This document shows positions 9,124 to 18,382 of a DNA stretch of 64,000 bases, piece after piece. This DNA comes from Bacteroidales bacterium UBA1173 (GTDB lineage: Bacteria > Bacteroidota > Bacteroidia > Bacteroidales > F082), in contig DBYZ01000009.1 of assembly GCA_002311655.1 (NCBI GenBank), positions 136,453 to 200,452 of the forward strand. The letters are read 5' to 3'. The first letter of the stretch is position 1; every line of letters begins with the position of its first letter. The notes under the pieces are model-generated. The model searched no databases. It was not told where the DNA came from and saw only the letters and a program-made list of their open reading frames with translations. A program made the translations under genes and the position numbers.

Positions 9124-9947
9124 AAGCCGGTCTCCTTAATTTTAAATATCAAACTGCTTTGAAATGATACTCCAGTATTTTGGTTCATTGTCGCTGAAAC
9201 GTCAATAACCACACGGTTTAGCGAATATCCGACTCCTACACAGGCTGTCGCTGGATTTGTGCGCACGCCGACTCTGATATAAAAATCTTTTAAAGTGTTG
9301 TATTCCAATCCGAAACGATAGTCAAGACCGCTGTCGGAATCATATTCAACCTCTGTTGTCGCCAAAAAATCCTTCGTCACTTTATACGACAAACCGAATC
9401 TAAAAATCACCGGAATTCGTTCATTATGAATGGTTTTCAGTTTTACGTTGATAGGGTTGAAGATATAAACTCCTATACACAAGTCTTTGGTGACGTCCGA
9501 TTGAATACCCAATTCGAACGTCGCAGTTCGTCGTTTGGCGTATTCGTCAGAAAACTTAAACCACAGATAATCAAGCTTTAAGCCCATTTTTAGATAAGGA
9601 CCGAAAGCTCGTGCATACGCCAATCCGAGTTTGTTTTCATTGAATTTTTCAAACCCGAAACGGCTGAAGGATAGTCCGAACGTGCCGATTTTCAATGGCA
9701 TCACGAAAGCACCGTTATAAAGACTCAGCTCTTTCATGAAAAATCGGTTTTCGTACGATAATCCGCAGCTAACAAACTGATAATCAGCCATTCCAGCCGG
9801 ATTATTCTGAATACTCCAAAAGTCGTTGAACGACACTGAACAATTACCCGTCGCATTGCTGCGAGCGCCTGCAGTACCTGACAAATCCCAGGAAAAGCAT
9901 CTGAAACTGAATAGGATTACACCTATTAATAAAAGGCTTCTTCTCAT
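9120..9947 (-). CDS. PorV/PorQ-like outer-membrane protein
   Basis: 275 residues with a signal peptide ending near FRCFSWD. The mature start (GTAGARSNATGNCSVSFNDF, then NNPAGMADY) has the 'ARA-G-a...NPAGLA' pattern of the PorV/PorQ and FadL-like families, followed by repeated beta strands. PorV-type proteins are shuttle or accessory barrels of type IX secretion, but PorQ-like relatives have other roles, so I claim only the fold. First gene of an operon with the HhH barrel gene. A -7 box, TACATTTG, lies at 9985-9978 on the minus strand. Confidence 0.6.
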   Translation of the reverse strand: MRRSLLLIGVILFSFRCFSWDLSGTAGARSNATGNCSVSFNDFWSIQNNPAGMADYQFVSCGLSYENRFFMKELSLYNGAFVMPLKIGTFGLSFSRFGFEKFNENKLGLAYARAFGPYLKMGLKLDYLWFKFSDEYAKRRTATFELGIQSDVTKDLCIGVYIFNPINVKLKTIHNERIPVIFRFGLSYKVTKDFLATTEVEYDSDSGLDYRFGLEYNTLKDFYIRVGVRTNPATACVGVGYSLNRVVIDVSATMNQNTGVSFQSSLIFKIKETGL

Positions 9948-9977
9948 TGTATTTAGTTTTTGTTACCTTAATTTTTG

Positions 9978-9985
9978 CAAATGTA
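9978..9985 (-). promoter_or_regulatory. Promoter -7 box of the PorV-like/HhH barrel operon
   Basis: TACATTTG on the minus strand followed by CA, 30 bases before the start of the PorV-like gene. Confidence 0.55.
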
Positions 9986-10017
9986 CACTTTTTTTCTAAA
10001 ATGTCAACAAAAAATAT

Positions 10018-10025
10018 TAACTTTG
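10018..10025 (+). promoter_or_regulatory. Promoter -7 box of the DUF456/C69 pair
   Basis: TAACTTTG, matching TAnnTTTG, 16 bases before ATG 10042. This implies a very short leader. Confidence 0.55.
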
Positions 10026-10041
10026 TGCAAAATTTTTCGTT

Positions 10042-10560
10042 ATGGATTATGTGTTATTATTTTCGGCTATCATAGTGCTTGTCATAGGTTTGATTGGCGA
10101 CATTATCCCAGGAATTCCTGGCACTCCCGTGACTTATCTGGCTCTATTGCTACTACATTGGACGGATCGGATCAGCTATTCAGCGCAGTTTTTGGTCATC
10201 ACAGGCTTGATGTGCGCCATCATAACCGTCCTTGATTATGTTGTACCTGTTTGGGGAACGAAAAAATTTGGCGGCACCAAAGCTGGCACGCGCGGAAGTA
10301 CTATCGGATTGATTATCGGCATCTTAGTGCTCCCGATGCTCGGAATCGTCCTTGGACCTTTCGGCATATTAGGCATACTCGGCGGACCTTTCGTCGGGGC
10401 TTACATAGGTGAGAAGATGGGCGGAACACCAGACAATAAGGCTTGGCGTTCTGCATTCGGCTCGTTTCTCGGTTTTTTGGCCGGCACTTTCATGAAAATC
10501 GTTTACACGCTCGCCATCGGATTCTATATAATTAAAGACATCATTCACGCATTTTTCTAA
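10042..10560 (+). CDS. DUF456 membrane protein
   Basis: 172 residues and strongly hydrophobic, with about four to five membrane segments. It carries the DUF456 hallmark GLIGDIIPGIPGTPVTYLA near the N-terminus and later glycine-zipper stretches (GILGGPFVGAYIGEKMGG). The function of this family is not established. The next gene starts 4 bases after its stop, so the two are likely co-transcribed. Confidence 0.8.
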   Translation: MDYVLLFSAIIVLVIGLIGDIIPGIPGTPVTYLALLLLHWTDRISYSAQFLVITGLMCAIITVLDYVVPVWGTKKFGGTKAGTRGSTIGLIIGILVLPMLGIVLGPFGILGILGGPFVGAYIGEKMGGTPDNKAWRSAFGSFLGFLAGTFMKIVYTLAIGFYIIKDIIHAFF

Positions 10561-10564
10561 TATT

Positions 10565-12250
10565 ATGAAAACAATTAAATCAATATTATTGACATTATTT
10601 GTCATCTTCGGAATCGAATCGTTTGCATGCACAAACTTCTTGGTGACAAAAGGCGCAACAGTTGACGGCTCCAACTTCATAACTTACGCCGCCGACTCAC
10701 ATATTCGTTACGGCGAGCTGTATTTCACCCCAGCCGCTGATTGGCCGGAAGGTTCGATGCGCACCATCTATGACCGTAGCACCAACGCCATCAGAGGTCA
10801 TGTGCCACAGCCAGCTCACACTTATCAAGTGGTAGGTTATATCAATGAAAATCAAGTGGCTTTGGGTGAGACCACATTCGGCGGACGCGAAGAACTTATC
10901 GATCCTAACGGTCTCATAGATTACGGAAGTTTGATGTTTATGGCTCTCGAACGCAGCAAATCGGCACGTGAAGCCATCAAAGTCATCGCTGATTTGGTTG
11001 AAGAATATGGCTACGGCAGCGATGGCGAGTCATTCTCAATTTCCGACAAAGACGAGGTCTGGTACATGGAAATTATTGGAAAAGGCGAGGAGAAAGGTGC
11101 TGTTTGGGTAGCCATCCGCATCCCTGACGGATACATCTCAGGTCACGCCAATGCCGCGAGAATACAGACATTTCCATTGAGAGACGGCAAAAAATCTATC
11201 ACTGACAAAGATTGGAAAAAACTTTATAATAATGATATAGAAGTGATTTATAAACATGATATTATAAAGTTTGCACGCAAAAAAGGCTATTTCGACGGCA
11301 AAGACAAAGATTTCGACTTCAGCGCAGCATATGCTCCCGTTGATTTTTCTGCGGCTCGCATATGCGACTTGAGAGTTTGGGCAATGTTTAACGAGGTGTG
11401 TGACGACATGGATCAGTATTGGGACTATGTGACCGGCAAAGATCTCGAACATGCCCGTATGCCGTTGTATGTCAAGCCAAACCGCAAGATTTCGTTGACA
11501 GATATGATGTCGTTTATGCGTAATCATTATCAGGGAACTGAGCTTGACAAGACACTCGATGCGGGCGCAGGTCCATTTGGATCGCCATATCGCTGCAACC
11601 CACTGTATTGGGAATATGATGGCGTCAAATATTTCAATGAACGCAGCACCGAGACCGTTCAGACCGGTTTCTCGTTCATCGCACAGTCGAGAAACTGGCT
11701 GCCAAATCAAGTGGGAGGAATCATCTGGTTTGGCGTAGATGACACTGGCTCAACGGTTTACACACCATTCTACTGTTCAATCTCACAGGTTCCATTAGAG
11801 TTCCGTGTCGGTAACGGCGACATTCTGACGTATTCCGACAATGCTGCTTTCTGGGTGTTCAACCGCCTGGCACATTTCAAATATCTGTTTTACAACAGAG
11901 TGATTGGAGAGATCCAAAAAGTGCAATATGAGCTTGAGACAAGCTATCAGGAACAAGTTAAAGATATTGACAATCAAGCTGTTAAGTTATTAAACGAGGA
12001 TGGAGTTCAGCAAACCGTTGAATTACTGACTGCCTTCGCGGCAAAATCCGGAGCAAATACCGTCAAGAGATGGAAAGAACTGGATAACTTTTTGTTAGTC
12101 AAATATTTAGACAGCAATGTCAAGCAAGAGGAAAACGGCGAGTTCATCCGCAACGGACATGGTTATCCTGTCAAGCCGAAACAGCCAGGTTATCCGGATT
12201 CATGGAAAAAACAGGTCATTGAGGAGACTGGCGACCGTTTTAAACGTTAA
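10565..12250 (+). CDS. C69-family dipeptidase (PepD-like)
   Basis: 561 residues. A signal-like N-terminus ends at FACTNFLV, where Cys22 matches the N-terminal nucleophile that peptidase family C69 exposes by autoprocessing. The GATVDGSNFITYAADSH block that follows is typical of these Ntn-hydrolases. Such enzymes cleave a range of dipeptides; the signal-like sequence implies periplasmic action, which suits a peptide-fermenting anaerobe. No missing residues were noticed. It overlaps neither neighbour; rarA begins 3 bases after its stop. Confidence 0.88.
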   Translation: MKTIKSILLTLFVIFGIESFACTNFLVTKGATVDGSNFITYAADSHIRYGELYFTPAADWPEGSMRTIYDRSTNAIRGHVPQPAHTYQVVGYINENQVALGETTFGGREELIDPNGLIDYGSLMFMALERSKSAREAIKVIADLVEEYGYGSDGESFSISDKDEVWYMEIIGKGEEKGAVWVAIRIPDGYISGHANAARIQTFPLRDGKKSITDKDWKKLYNNDIEVIYKHDIIKFARKKGYFDGKDKDFDFSAAYAPVDFSAARICDLRVWAMFNEVCDDMDQYWDYVTGKDLEHARMPLYVKPNRKISLTDMMSFMRNHYQGTELDKTLDAGAGPFGSPYRCNPLYWEYDGVKYFNERSTETVQTGFSFIAQSRNWLPNQVGGIIWFGVDDTGSTVYTPFYCSISQVPLEFRVGNGDILTYSDNAAFWVFNRLAHFKYLFYNRVIGEIQKVQYELETSYQEQVKDIDNQAVKLLNEDGVQQTVELLTAFAAKSGANTVKRWKELDNFLLVKYLDSNVKQEENGEFIRNGHGYPVKPKQPGYPDSWKKQVIEETGDRFKR

Positions 12251-12253
12251 AAT

Positions 12254-13537
12254 ATGAGAACTACAACACCTTTAGCGGAACGTTTACGCCCGACATCTTT
12301 AGACGGATACATCGGTCAGGAGCATCTAATCGGACCGAATGCCGTGTTGCGTCGCGCCATCGAGAGCGGACACATCCCTTCGATGATTTTCTGGGGACCT
12401 CCAGGAGTGGGCAAAACCACGCTCGCATATATCATTTCCAAGCAGGTTCAACGTCAGTTTTTCGTGCTTAGCGCTGTGAGCAGCGGCGTGAAAGACGTGC
12501 GCGAGGTCTATGACCGAGCGCGCATGGCTCCCGAACCGCCGATACTGTTCATCGACGAAATCCATAGGTTTTCCAAGGCGCAACAGGATTCTTTGCTTGG
12601 CGCTGTCGAGAAAGGACTCGTCACTTTGATAGGCGCAACAACCGAAAATCCGAGCTTCGAAGTGATTTCGCCTCTGCTTTCAAGATGTCAGGTTTATATC
12701 TTGAAAAATCTTGAAAAAGAAGACCTTAAAAAGCTGATTGTCAACGCGATAGATGTCCTTAAAAAGGATTTTAAAAAAGATATCGTCGTTGAGGAAGACG
12801 AGGCTCTGATGCAAATAAGCGGTGGCGATGCCAGAAAACTGCTTAACGCCATCGATTTGGTCGTGGGAATGCTCGATGATGCCGAGCCTGAAGCCGAGAA
12901 ACTCATTGTAAATAATGAAGTTACAACGAAATACATTCAAAGCAACCTGCTGAAGTACGACCGTCTCGGCGAGATGCATTACGACATCATATCGGCGTTT
13001 ATTAAGTCGATGCGTGGCAGTGATCCAAATGCGGCGGTATATTATCTTGCAAGGATGATAGAAGCGGGCGAGGACCCTTTGTTTATCGCTCGCAGAATGC
13101 TGATTCTGGCTTCTGAAGACATCGGAAACGCCAATCCCAACGCGCTTTTGCTCGCCAACGCCTGTTTTGATGCAGTAAATAAAATCGGATGGCCGGAAAG
13201 CAGGATAATTCTTTCGCAGACAGCCATTTACCTTGCATCTTCCGCAAAAAGCAACGCTGCTGTTGTTTCAATCGACTCTGCACAGGCTTTGGTGCGAAAA
13301 ACAGGTAACCTCAGCGTGCCACTACACCTGCGCAACGCTCCTACAAAACTCATGAAAGAGATTGGATATTCTGACGGTTACAAATATGCGCACAGCTATC
13401 CTGGCAACTTCGTCGAACAAGAGTTTCTGCCTGAGGAGATCTCCGGCACACGCTTATATTCGCCTCAAGAAAACCCGAAAGAGATGGAGCTTAGACGCTC
13501 GCTAAAAGCAAAATGGAAAGATAAATATGGCTACTGA
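12254..13537 (+). CDS. rarA: Replication-associated recombination protein A
   Basis: 427 residues. Walker A is GPPGVGKTT (about residues 48-56), Walker B is ILFIDEIHRFSKAQQD, and sensor regions follow (GATTENPSFE, SRCQVYILKNL). The C-terminal half has the RarA-specific SDPNAAVYYLARMIEAGEDP block. RarA/MgsA/WRNIP1 is a clamp-loader-like AAA+ ATPase that acts at stalled replication forks. Full length. It overlaps the menaquinone methyltransferase gene by 11 bases. Confidence 0.95.
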   Translation: MRTTTPLAERLRPTSLDGYIGQEHLIGPNAVLRRAIESGHIPSMIFWGPPGVGKTTLAYIISKQVQRQFFVLSAVSSGVKDVREVYDRARMAPEPPILFIDEIHRFSKAQQDSLLGAVEKGLVTLIGATTENPSFEVISPLLSRCQVYILKNLEKEDLKKLIVNAIDVLKKDFKKDIVVEEDEALMQISGGDARKLLNAIDLVVGMLDDAEPEAEKLIVNNEVTTKYIQSNLLKYDRLGEMHYDIISAFIKSMRGSDPNAAVYYLARMIEAGEDPLFIARRMLILASEDIGNANPNALLLANACFDAVNKIGWPESRIILSQTAIYLASSAKSNAAVVSIDSAQALVRKTGNLSVPLHLRNAPTKLMKEIGYSDGYKYAHSYPGNFVEQEFLPEEISGTRLYSPQENPKEMELRRSLKAKWKDKYGY

Positions 13538-14240
13538 TAAAGACCATATAGCATTGATGTTCAACGACATCGCTCCAACTTACGACAAGTTGAACCACAT
13601 CTTGTCGCTCAATGTCGACAAGTCATGGAGACGAAAGGCTGTGAAACGACTGAAAAAGTCATTAGCCGACGTTTCCACTCCCAAGATTCTTGATGTGGCA
13701 TGTGGTACCGCTGATTCAACAGTGCAAATTGCGAAAAGCATTGAATACGCTGAGATTTATGGAATAGACATCTCGGACGGGATGCTGAAAATAGGAGAGG
13801 AGAAGGTTGCAAAACTTGGACTTCAGAACCGAATCACTTTTTCAAAATCAGCTGCAGAAAACATTGATTATCAAGATAATACATTTGACGCCGCGTTTGT
13901 GGCTTTCGGTGTTCGCAATTTTTCTGACAGAAAAAAAGGATTGCAGGAAATTTTTCGTGTCTTGAAACCAAACGGCACCTTAATAATTTTGGAACTCTCT
14001 GAGCCTCATAATGTTATAGTGCGTTGGTTTTACAACCTATACTTTAAAAACATACTTCCACTTATTGGAAAATGTGTTTCCGGCAATGCTGACGCTTACA
14101 GGTATCTTCAAAAGACTGTAGAAAAGTTCCCAATGCCAAACGAGTTTATGCCATTGCTGACTGAATGTGGTTATAAAGAATTGAAAGACATAGCTTTAAC
14201 TTGCGGATTATGTCGTATCTATCAAGCGAAAAAATCATAA
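13527..14240 (+). CDS. menG: Demethylmenaquinone methyltransferase
   Basis: 237 residues. It has UbiE/MenG signature 1 near the N-terminus (FNDIAPTYDKLNHILSLNVD), the SAM-binding motif LDVACGTADSTV, and signature 2 (FDAAFVAFGVRNFSDRKKGL). It catalyses the last step of menaquinone synthesis, C-methylation of demethylmenaquinone. The next gene, menA, makes its substrate and starts 1 base after this stop, so the pair is an obvious functional operon. Ubiquinone is not expected in this phylum, so menG is preferred over ubiE. Confidence 0.93.
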   Translation: MATDKDHIALMFNDIAPTYDKLNHILSLNVDKSWRRKAVKRLKKSLADVSTPKILDVACGTADSTVQIAKSIEYAEIYGIDISDGMLKIGEEKVAKLGLQNRITFSKSAAENIDYQDNTFDAAFVAFGVRNFSDRKKGLQEIFRVLKPNGTLIILELSEPHNVIVRWFYNLYFKNILPLIGKCVSGNADAYRYLQKTVEKFPMPNEFMPLLTECGYKELKDIALTCGLCRIYQAKKS

Positions 14241-14241
14241 A

Positions 14242-15105
14242 ATGAGTAAAGTTTCATTCAAATACTGGATTAAAGCGGCCCGACCAAAAACATTGTTGGT
14301 CTCTCTGGCTCCTGTAATCATGTCGGTGGCATTTGCTTCCATCTTCGTGAAAATCAATTGGTTACCAGCAACAATTTGTCTGGTTTTCGCTGTGATGGCA
14401 CAGATTCTGTCCAATTTCGTCAACGACTATGCCGATGGCATTAAAGGCGCTGACAATGAACGACTTGGACCGCAAAGAATGGTTGCCTCAGGGTTGATTT
14501 CACCATCTCAAATGCGTTACGGCATCATCGTTTGGGGTATTTTGACATTCTTGTTAGGCTGCACCTTATTATATTGGGGCGGCTGGATTTTGTTGCCCTT
14601 CGGAGTCGCGATTTTACTATGCGCTTTGGCTTATTCCGACGGTCCATTTCCACTTTCACGCCACGCATTGGGCGACGTCGCAGTGGTCTTGTTTTACGGC
14701 ATTGCTCCAGTAGTTTTGACGTTTTTCATCCAAACAGGATTAGTAAATAAACAAATAATAATAGCAGGAACAGCAATAGGAATAGTCGCAAATAACTTAT
14801 TGATTGTCAACAACTATCGTGATGCCGAACAGGATGCTGAAAACGGCAAGAAGACAACCGTCACTATATTCGGCAAGCGATTTATGCAAGGCGTTTATTT
14901 TCTAAATCCAATTATTGCAGTCGTTTTGATGTGCTTGATCTTCAACACCACAATATTATTGTACCTGATTCCGTTTTTGATTTACTCAATTTTTGTTGAC
15001 ATAAAATTCTCAAAATCAAAGGGAATGGCTCTCAACAAATTGATTGGGATGGCATCGCTAGAAGCGATAATTTTTGCATTGTCAATAACATTATACTTAA
15101 TATAA
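14242..15105 (+). CDS. menA: 1,4-dihydroxy-2-naphthoate polyprenyltransferase
   Basis: 287 residues with eight to nine predicted membrane helices. The prenyl-diphosphate-binding motif NFVNDYADGIKGADN is at about residues 54-68, and the second aspartate-rich region NNYRDAEQD follows. It attaches the isoprenoid tail to DHNA in the cytoplasmic membrane, the step before MenG. It sits between menG and the free-Met-sulfoxide reductase with gaps of 1 base on each side. Confidence 0.93.
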   Translation: MSKVSFKYWIKAARPKTLLVSLAPVIMSVAFASIFVKINWLPATICLVFAVMAQILSNFVNDYADGIKGADNERLGPQRMVASGLISPSQMRYGIIVWGILTFLLGCTLLYWGGWILLPFGVAILLCALAYSDGPFPLSRHALGDVAVVLFYGIAPVVLTFFIQTGLVNKQIIIAGTAIGIVANNLLIVNNYRDAEQDAENGKKTTVTIFGKRFMQGVYFLNPIIAVVLMCLIFNTTILLYLIPFLIYSIFVDIKFSKSKGMALNKLIGMASLEAIIFALSITLYLI

Positions 15106-15106
15106 A

Positions 15107-15577
15107 ATGTCCGAAAACTTAATAATTAAAGGCGATTCAAAGAAGGAACTCTACGAAAATCTTCTGCCACAGATACAATCATTGGTCGAAGGAGAAACCG
15201 ATGAAATTGCAAATATGGCCAACATTTCAGCATGTCTGAAAGACACGTTCAACTTTTGGTGGGTCGGTTTCTATCGTGTCATCGGCGAGGAACTGGTTCT
15301 CGGACCATTCCAAGGACCGTTGGCATGCACCCGTATCAGGAAAGGAAAAGGAGTGTGCGGCACTGCCTGGCAAAAGGCGGAAACAGTCATCGTTCCAGAC
15401 GTTGACGCATTTCCAGGACACATCGCTTGCAGCAGTCTTACGAAATCTGAAATCGTAGTGCCTGTGTTTAAAAACGGTGATATTACAGCTGTTCTCGACA
15501 TCGACAGCGAGAAAGCTTCAAACTTCGATGAAACCGACAAAGAATTTCTTGAGAAATTAGTGGCTTTAATAGCCTAA
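15107..15577 (+). CDS. msrC: GAF-domain free methionine-(R)-sulfoxide reductase
   Basis: 156 residues forming a single GAF domain. Three cysteines (C74 in ACTRIRKG, C84 in GVCGTAW, C108 in HIACSS) are spaced 10 and 24 apart, as I recall for the catalytic set of fRMsr, so an active reductase is likely. It repairs free oxidised methionine using thioredoxin. Last gene of the rarA-menG-menA unit. Its 3' end overlaps the convergent gene by 12 bases. Confidence 0.9.
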   Translation: MSENLIIKGDSKKELYENLLPQIQSLVEGETDEIANMANISACLKDTFNFWWVGFYRVIGEELVLGPFQGPLACTRIRKGKGVCGTAWQKAETVIVPDVDAFPGHIACSSLTKSEIVVPVFKNGDITAVLDIDSEKASNFDETDKEFLEKLVALIA

Positions 15578-15958
15578 AACTCTCAAAAACTCAACAGGAA
15601 GCCACACATTGTGCATGTGAACCGCCTCCTTGAACAAAGGCGCGATTTCCTCTGGAGTAAAGCCAGCGATACCACACCCGATTTTCGTTACGAGAAAATC
15701 TTTTTGCGTGTTTTCGGCAGCAAATTCAATGAATCTGTCAACATACGGCTTGATTGTCTCAACGCCGCCTTGCATGGTCGGAATCGCATACGACTGACCT
15801 TGTAAGCCTTCACCTTGTCCCATTTTTGCCCCAAACAACACCCTGGCTGTAAATGCAGCTCCGCCTGCATGTTGTCCTTGCAGGTTACTTCCAAAAACAA
15901 AAACCTCATTCGGTTTGAGTGCGACGATATCGTCTGGTGTAAAGCGATTGTATCTCAT
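15566..15958 (-). CDS. Conserved hypothetical protein (FVFGSNLQGQHAGGAA family)
   Basis: 130 residues, soluble. The block EVFVFGSNLQGQHAGGAAFTA, the glycine-rich follow-up, and the later VTKIGCGIAGF loop resemble nucleotide/ADP-ribose-binding loops of macro-like proteins and a family annotated in phage-related contexts (A1S_2505-type). No catalytic role is established. The gene converges on msrC with a 12-base overlap and lies just downstream of the hexosaminidase gene on the same strand (17-base gap), so it may be the second gene of that unit. Confidence 0.7.
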   Translation of the reverse strand: MRYNRFTPDDIVALKPNEVFVFGSNLQGQHAGGAAFTARVLFGAKMGQGEGLQGQSYAIPTMQGGVETIKPYVDRFIEFAAENTQKDFLVTKIGCGIAGFTPEEIAPLFKEAVHMHNVWLPVEFLRVLGY

Positions 15959-15975
15959 AAACTTATATTTTTGAT

Positions 15976-18291
15976 TTAATAAACATCTAATTCATCAACA
16001 AATATCCAGGCAGGATAGCCATAACCGCTATGACCTTCCGGACAATCATACGGCGTGACAATTATTTCCACAAAGCGTGTTTTCACTGGCTCAAACGCAA
16101 TCTGAACAGGGTAGATGTAGCCATTGTAATCCGCGGGCAAGAGGTCGAAATCTTTTGACACGATTTCTTCAAAGTTCTCGCCATCATCTGAAACCAAAAC
16201 TTTTACGGATTTCGCATTGAAAATCCAATCCTTCATGTTGACAAGAAGATTGAATTGAACTGAATTTATTTCTGTAACTTCCTGTAAATCAATGATTGCA
16301 TCAAGATTTTTACCATACCAACCAAGCCAACGTCCGCTACGGTAATTTGAGCCTCCATGCAAGCCGTCGATGAGAACATCAGCTCCGTCGAAAGTGTAGT
16401 TTTTGTGCGGTTGCTCCTTCAAAACTATCGGTTTCATCGATGCTTTGCTGAAGTCAAAATCGGTTTTGAAAACACGACCAGTTTTTCCATTTGGATACAA
16501 AACATAACACTCCAGATGACAGTTATTAGCAATTTTTAACGGTTCCGAATACTTTTTAACACTCTGATTATCAATAGAGTACATTATATCACCATCGACT
16601 TGCTTCATCATCGTGACATTTATCACACCTTCTTTAATATTTGGCACCATTCTCACGTCGATGTCAAAAATGTGATTTGCATATCTCCAATGATACAGGT
16701 CGTAAAGTTTCAACAAACGGTATTCGCGTTTCACCCAATCGTCATAATCTTTCTGTTCCGGATTGCACCATTGCACCTCAGAAAGCGCGCCGAGGCGAGG
16801 TAACAGTCTGTATAACAACACATTAAACTCACTTGTGTATTCCGTCCAAATATTGGCTTGCGGTCCCCAAATGTATTGTTCATCATCAGCATTCAAGCCA
16901 TCTGGAATAGGCTCGTAAGAATAAACCTTCTTAACCGGATTGTAGCCACCAATCGACGATGGCTCATTATCAGTGTCAAGTGTCTGATAATAATCGAAAT
17001 AGAGGTAATCATTGGGTGTCATTATGACGTTATGGTGCATCTTCGCAGCTTTCACGCCACCTGAGCTTCCACGCCAACTCATGACAGTGGCATTTGGTGC
17101 CAGCTCACCGTCAAGCATCTCGTCCCAACCGATGATGTGACGCCCATGACTCTCAACGAATTGCTCCATGCGCGACATCACATAACTCTGCAGATAATCC
17201 TCCGCAGAATGTTTTTCATCACCTTTAATGCCGAGTTCCTTAATCTTAGCCTGACATTTCGGACATTCTACCCAACGGTCACGAGGCACCTCGTCGCCGC
17301 CGATATGAATATACTTGCTTGGGAATATCTCCATAACCTCAAGTAACACATCCTCAAGGAATTGCATCGCTTTTTCATTGCCTGCGCAGATAACATCCTC
17401 CGAAACGCCCCAACGCATCCAAACCTCATAAGGACCGCCCGTGCAACCAAGTTCAGGGTAGGAGGCGAGCGCTGCCAACATGTGACCAGGCAAATCAATC
17501 TCAGGAATGATGGTGATATGTCTGTCTTCAGCATATTTTACTAGGTCTCGCAACTCATCTTGAGTGTAAAATCCGCCATGTCGTATGGTGTCGTAAGCCA
17601 TGGTCTTGCCAATCAATGTGCCGGAGCGCCAGGCTCCGATTTCAGTGAGTTTCGGGTATTTCTTGATTTCAATTCTCCAACCTTGATCATCAGTGATATG
17701 AAGATGAAACTTATTCAAATTGTGCAGCGCCATCGCATCGATATAGATTTTTATCGAGTCAAGAGGGAAGAAATGACGACTCACATCTAGATGCATACCG
17801 CGATATGAAAAACGTGGAAAATCATTGATAACAACAGCTGGTATTACTATTTTCTTCGATTTTGCACCAACCGGAAGGCTCTTTCTCAAGGTCTGGATTC
17901 CATAGAAAACGCCAGCGGAATTATTTGCTAATATATTTATAACTTTCTCATTAACAACAAGTTGATATGCTTCGTCATTATCCAAATTATCTGTAATTAT
18001 CGAAAGATTGATAGCATTTTGCAACGTTTCATCCGAACATTTAATCACAGGTCTGAAGCCAAAAATATCATTGATGTAATCGGCAAGGAAACATGCCTCA
18101 TTTTGCAAATCCTCAGCGGTTTTCGGATAAGAAATAACGGTGTTTTTATCCAAAACAAATGGTTTTTCTTCTGTCAAACTGCTTTCTTTTGGCAACGGAA
18201 CAACTTGATAATCAGCGGTTTCAATTTGTTTTTGACAAGATATCAGCGTCAAGAGCGCAATACCCATTATTGCTACAACGATTCTTTTCAT
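15976..18291 (-). CDS. Beta-N-acetylhexosaminidase, GH20, lipoprotein
   Basis: 771 residues. The lipoprotein signal ends at LISCQ, so the enzyme is membrane-anchored, probably surface or periplasmic. Domain order: GH20b N-terminal domain (about 30-155), GH20 catalytic TIM barrel with HIGGDEVP (catalytic pair D333-E334), then a C-terminal F5/8-type discoidin-like carbohydrate-binding domain (SNYRSGRWLGWYGKNLDAII to the end). It removes terminal GlcNAc/GalNAc from host or microbial glycans. No SusCD pair is adjacent, so it is not part of a visible polysaccharide utilisation locus. Confidence 0.93.
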   Translation of the reverse strand: MKRIVVAIMGIALLTLISCQKQIETADYQVVPLPKESSLTEEKPFVLDKNTVISYPKTAEDLQNEACFLADYINDIFGFRPVIKCSDETLQNAINLSIITDNLDNDEAYQLVVNEKVINILANNSAGVFYGIQTLRKSLPVGAKSKKIVIPAVVINDFPRFSYRGMHLDVSRHFFPLDSIKIYIDAMALHNLNKFHLHITDDQGWRIEIKKYPKLTEIGAWRSGTLIGKTMAYDTIRHGGFYTQDELRDLVKYAEDRHITIIPEIDLPGHMLAALASYPELGCTGGPYEVWMRWGVSEDVICAGNEKAMQFLEDVLLEVMEIFPSKYIHIGGDEVPRDRWVECPKCQAKIKELGIKGDEKHSAEDYLQSYVMSRMEQFVESHGRHIIGWDEMLDGELAPNATVMSWRGSSGGVKAAKMHHNVIMTPNDYLYFDYYQTLDTDNEPSSIGGYNPVKKVYSYEPIPDGLNADDEQYIWGPQANIWTEYTSEFNVLLYRLLPRLGALSEVQWCNPEQKDYDDWVKREYRLLKLYDLYHWRYANHIFDIDVRMVPNIKEGVINVTMMKQVDGDIMYSIDNQSVKKYSEPLKIANNCHLECYVLYPNGKTGRVFKTDFDFSKASMKPIVLKEQPHKNYTFDGADVLIDGLHGGSNYRSGRWLGWYGKNLDAIIDLQEVTEINSVQFNLLVNMKDWIFNAKSVKVLVSDDGENFEEIVSKDFDLLPADYNGYIYPVQIAFEPVKTRFVEIIVTPYDCPEGHSGYGYPAWIFVDELDVY

Positions 18292-18382
18292 GGCGTGAGG
18301 ATTAAAAATCGGTGCTAAATTATAAAAAATGTGGATTCGTTTGCAAAATTTTGTGTAATTTTACAACCCAATTTGCGTGACG

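Noticed and set aside
15566..15577. Readthrough fusion of msrC and the opposite-strand gene
   Set aside because: The genes converge and merely overlap by 12 bases at their stop codons.
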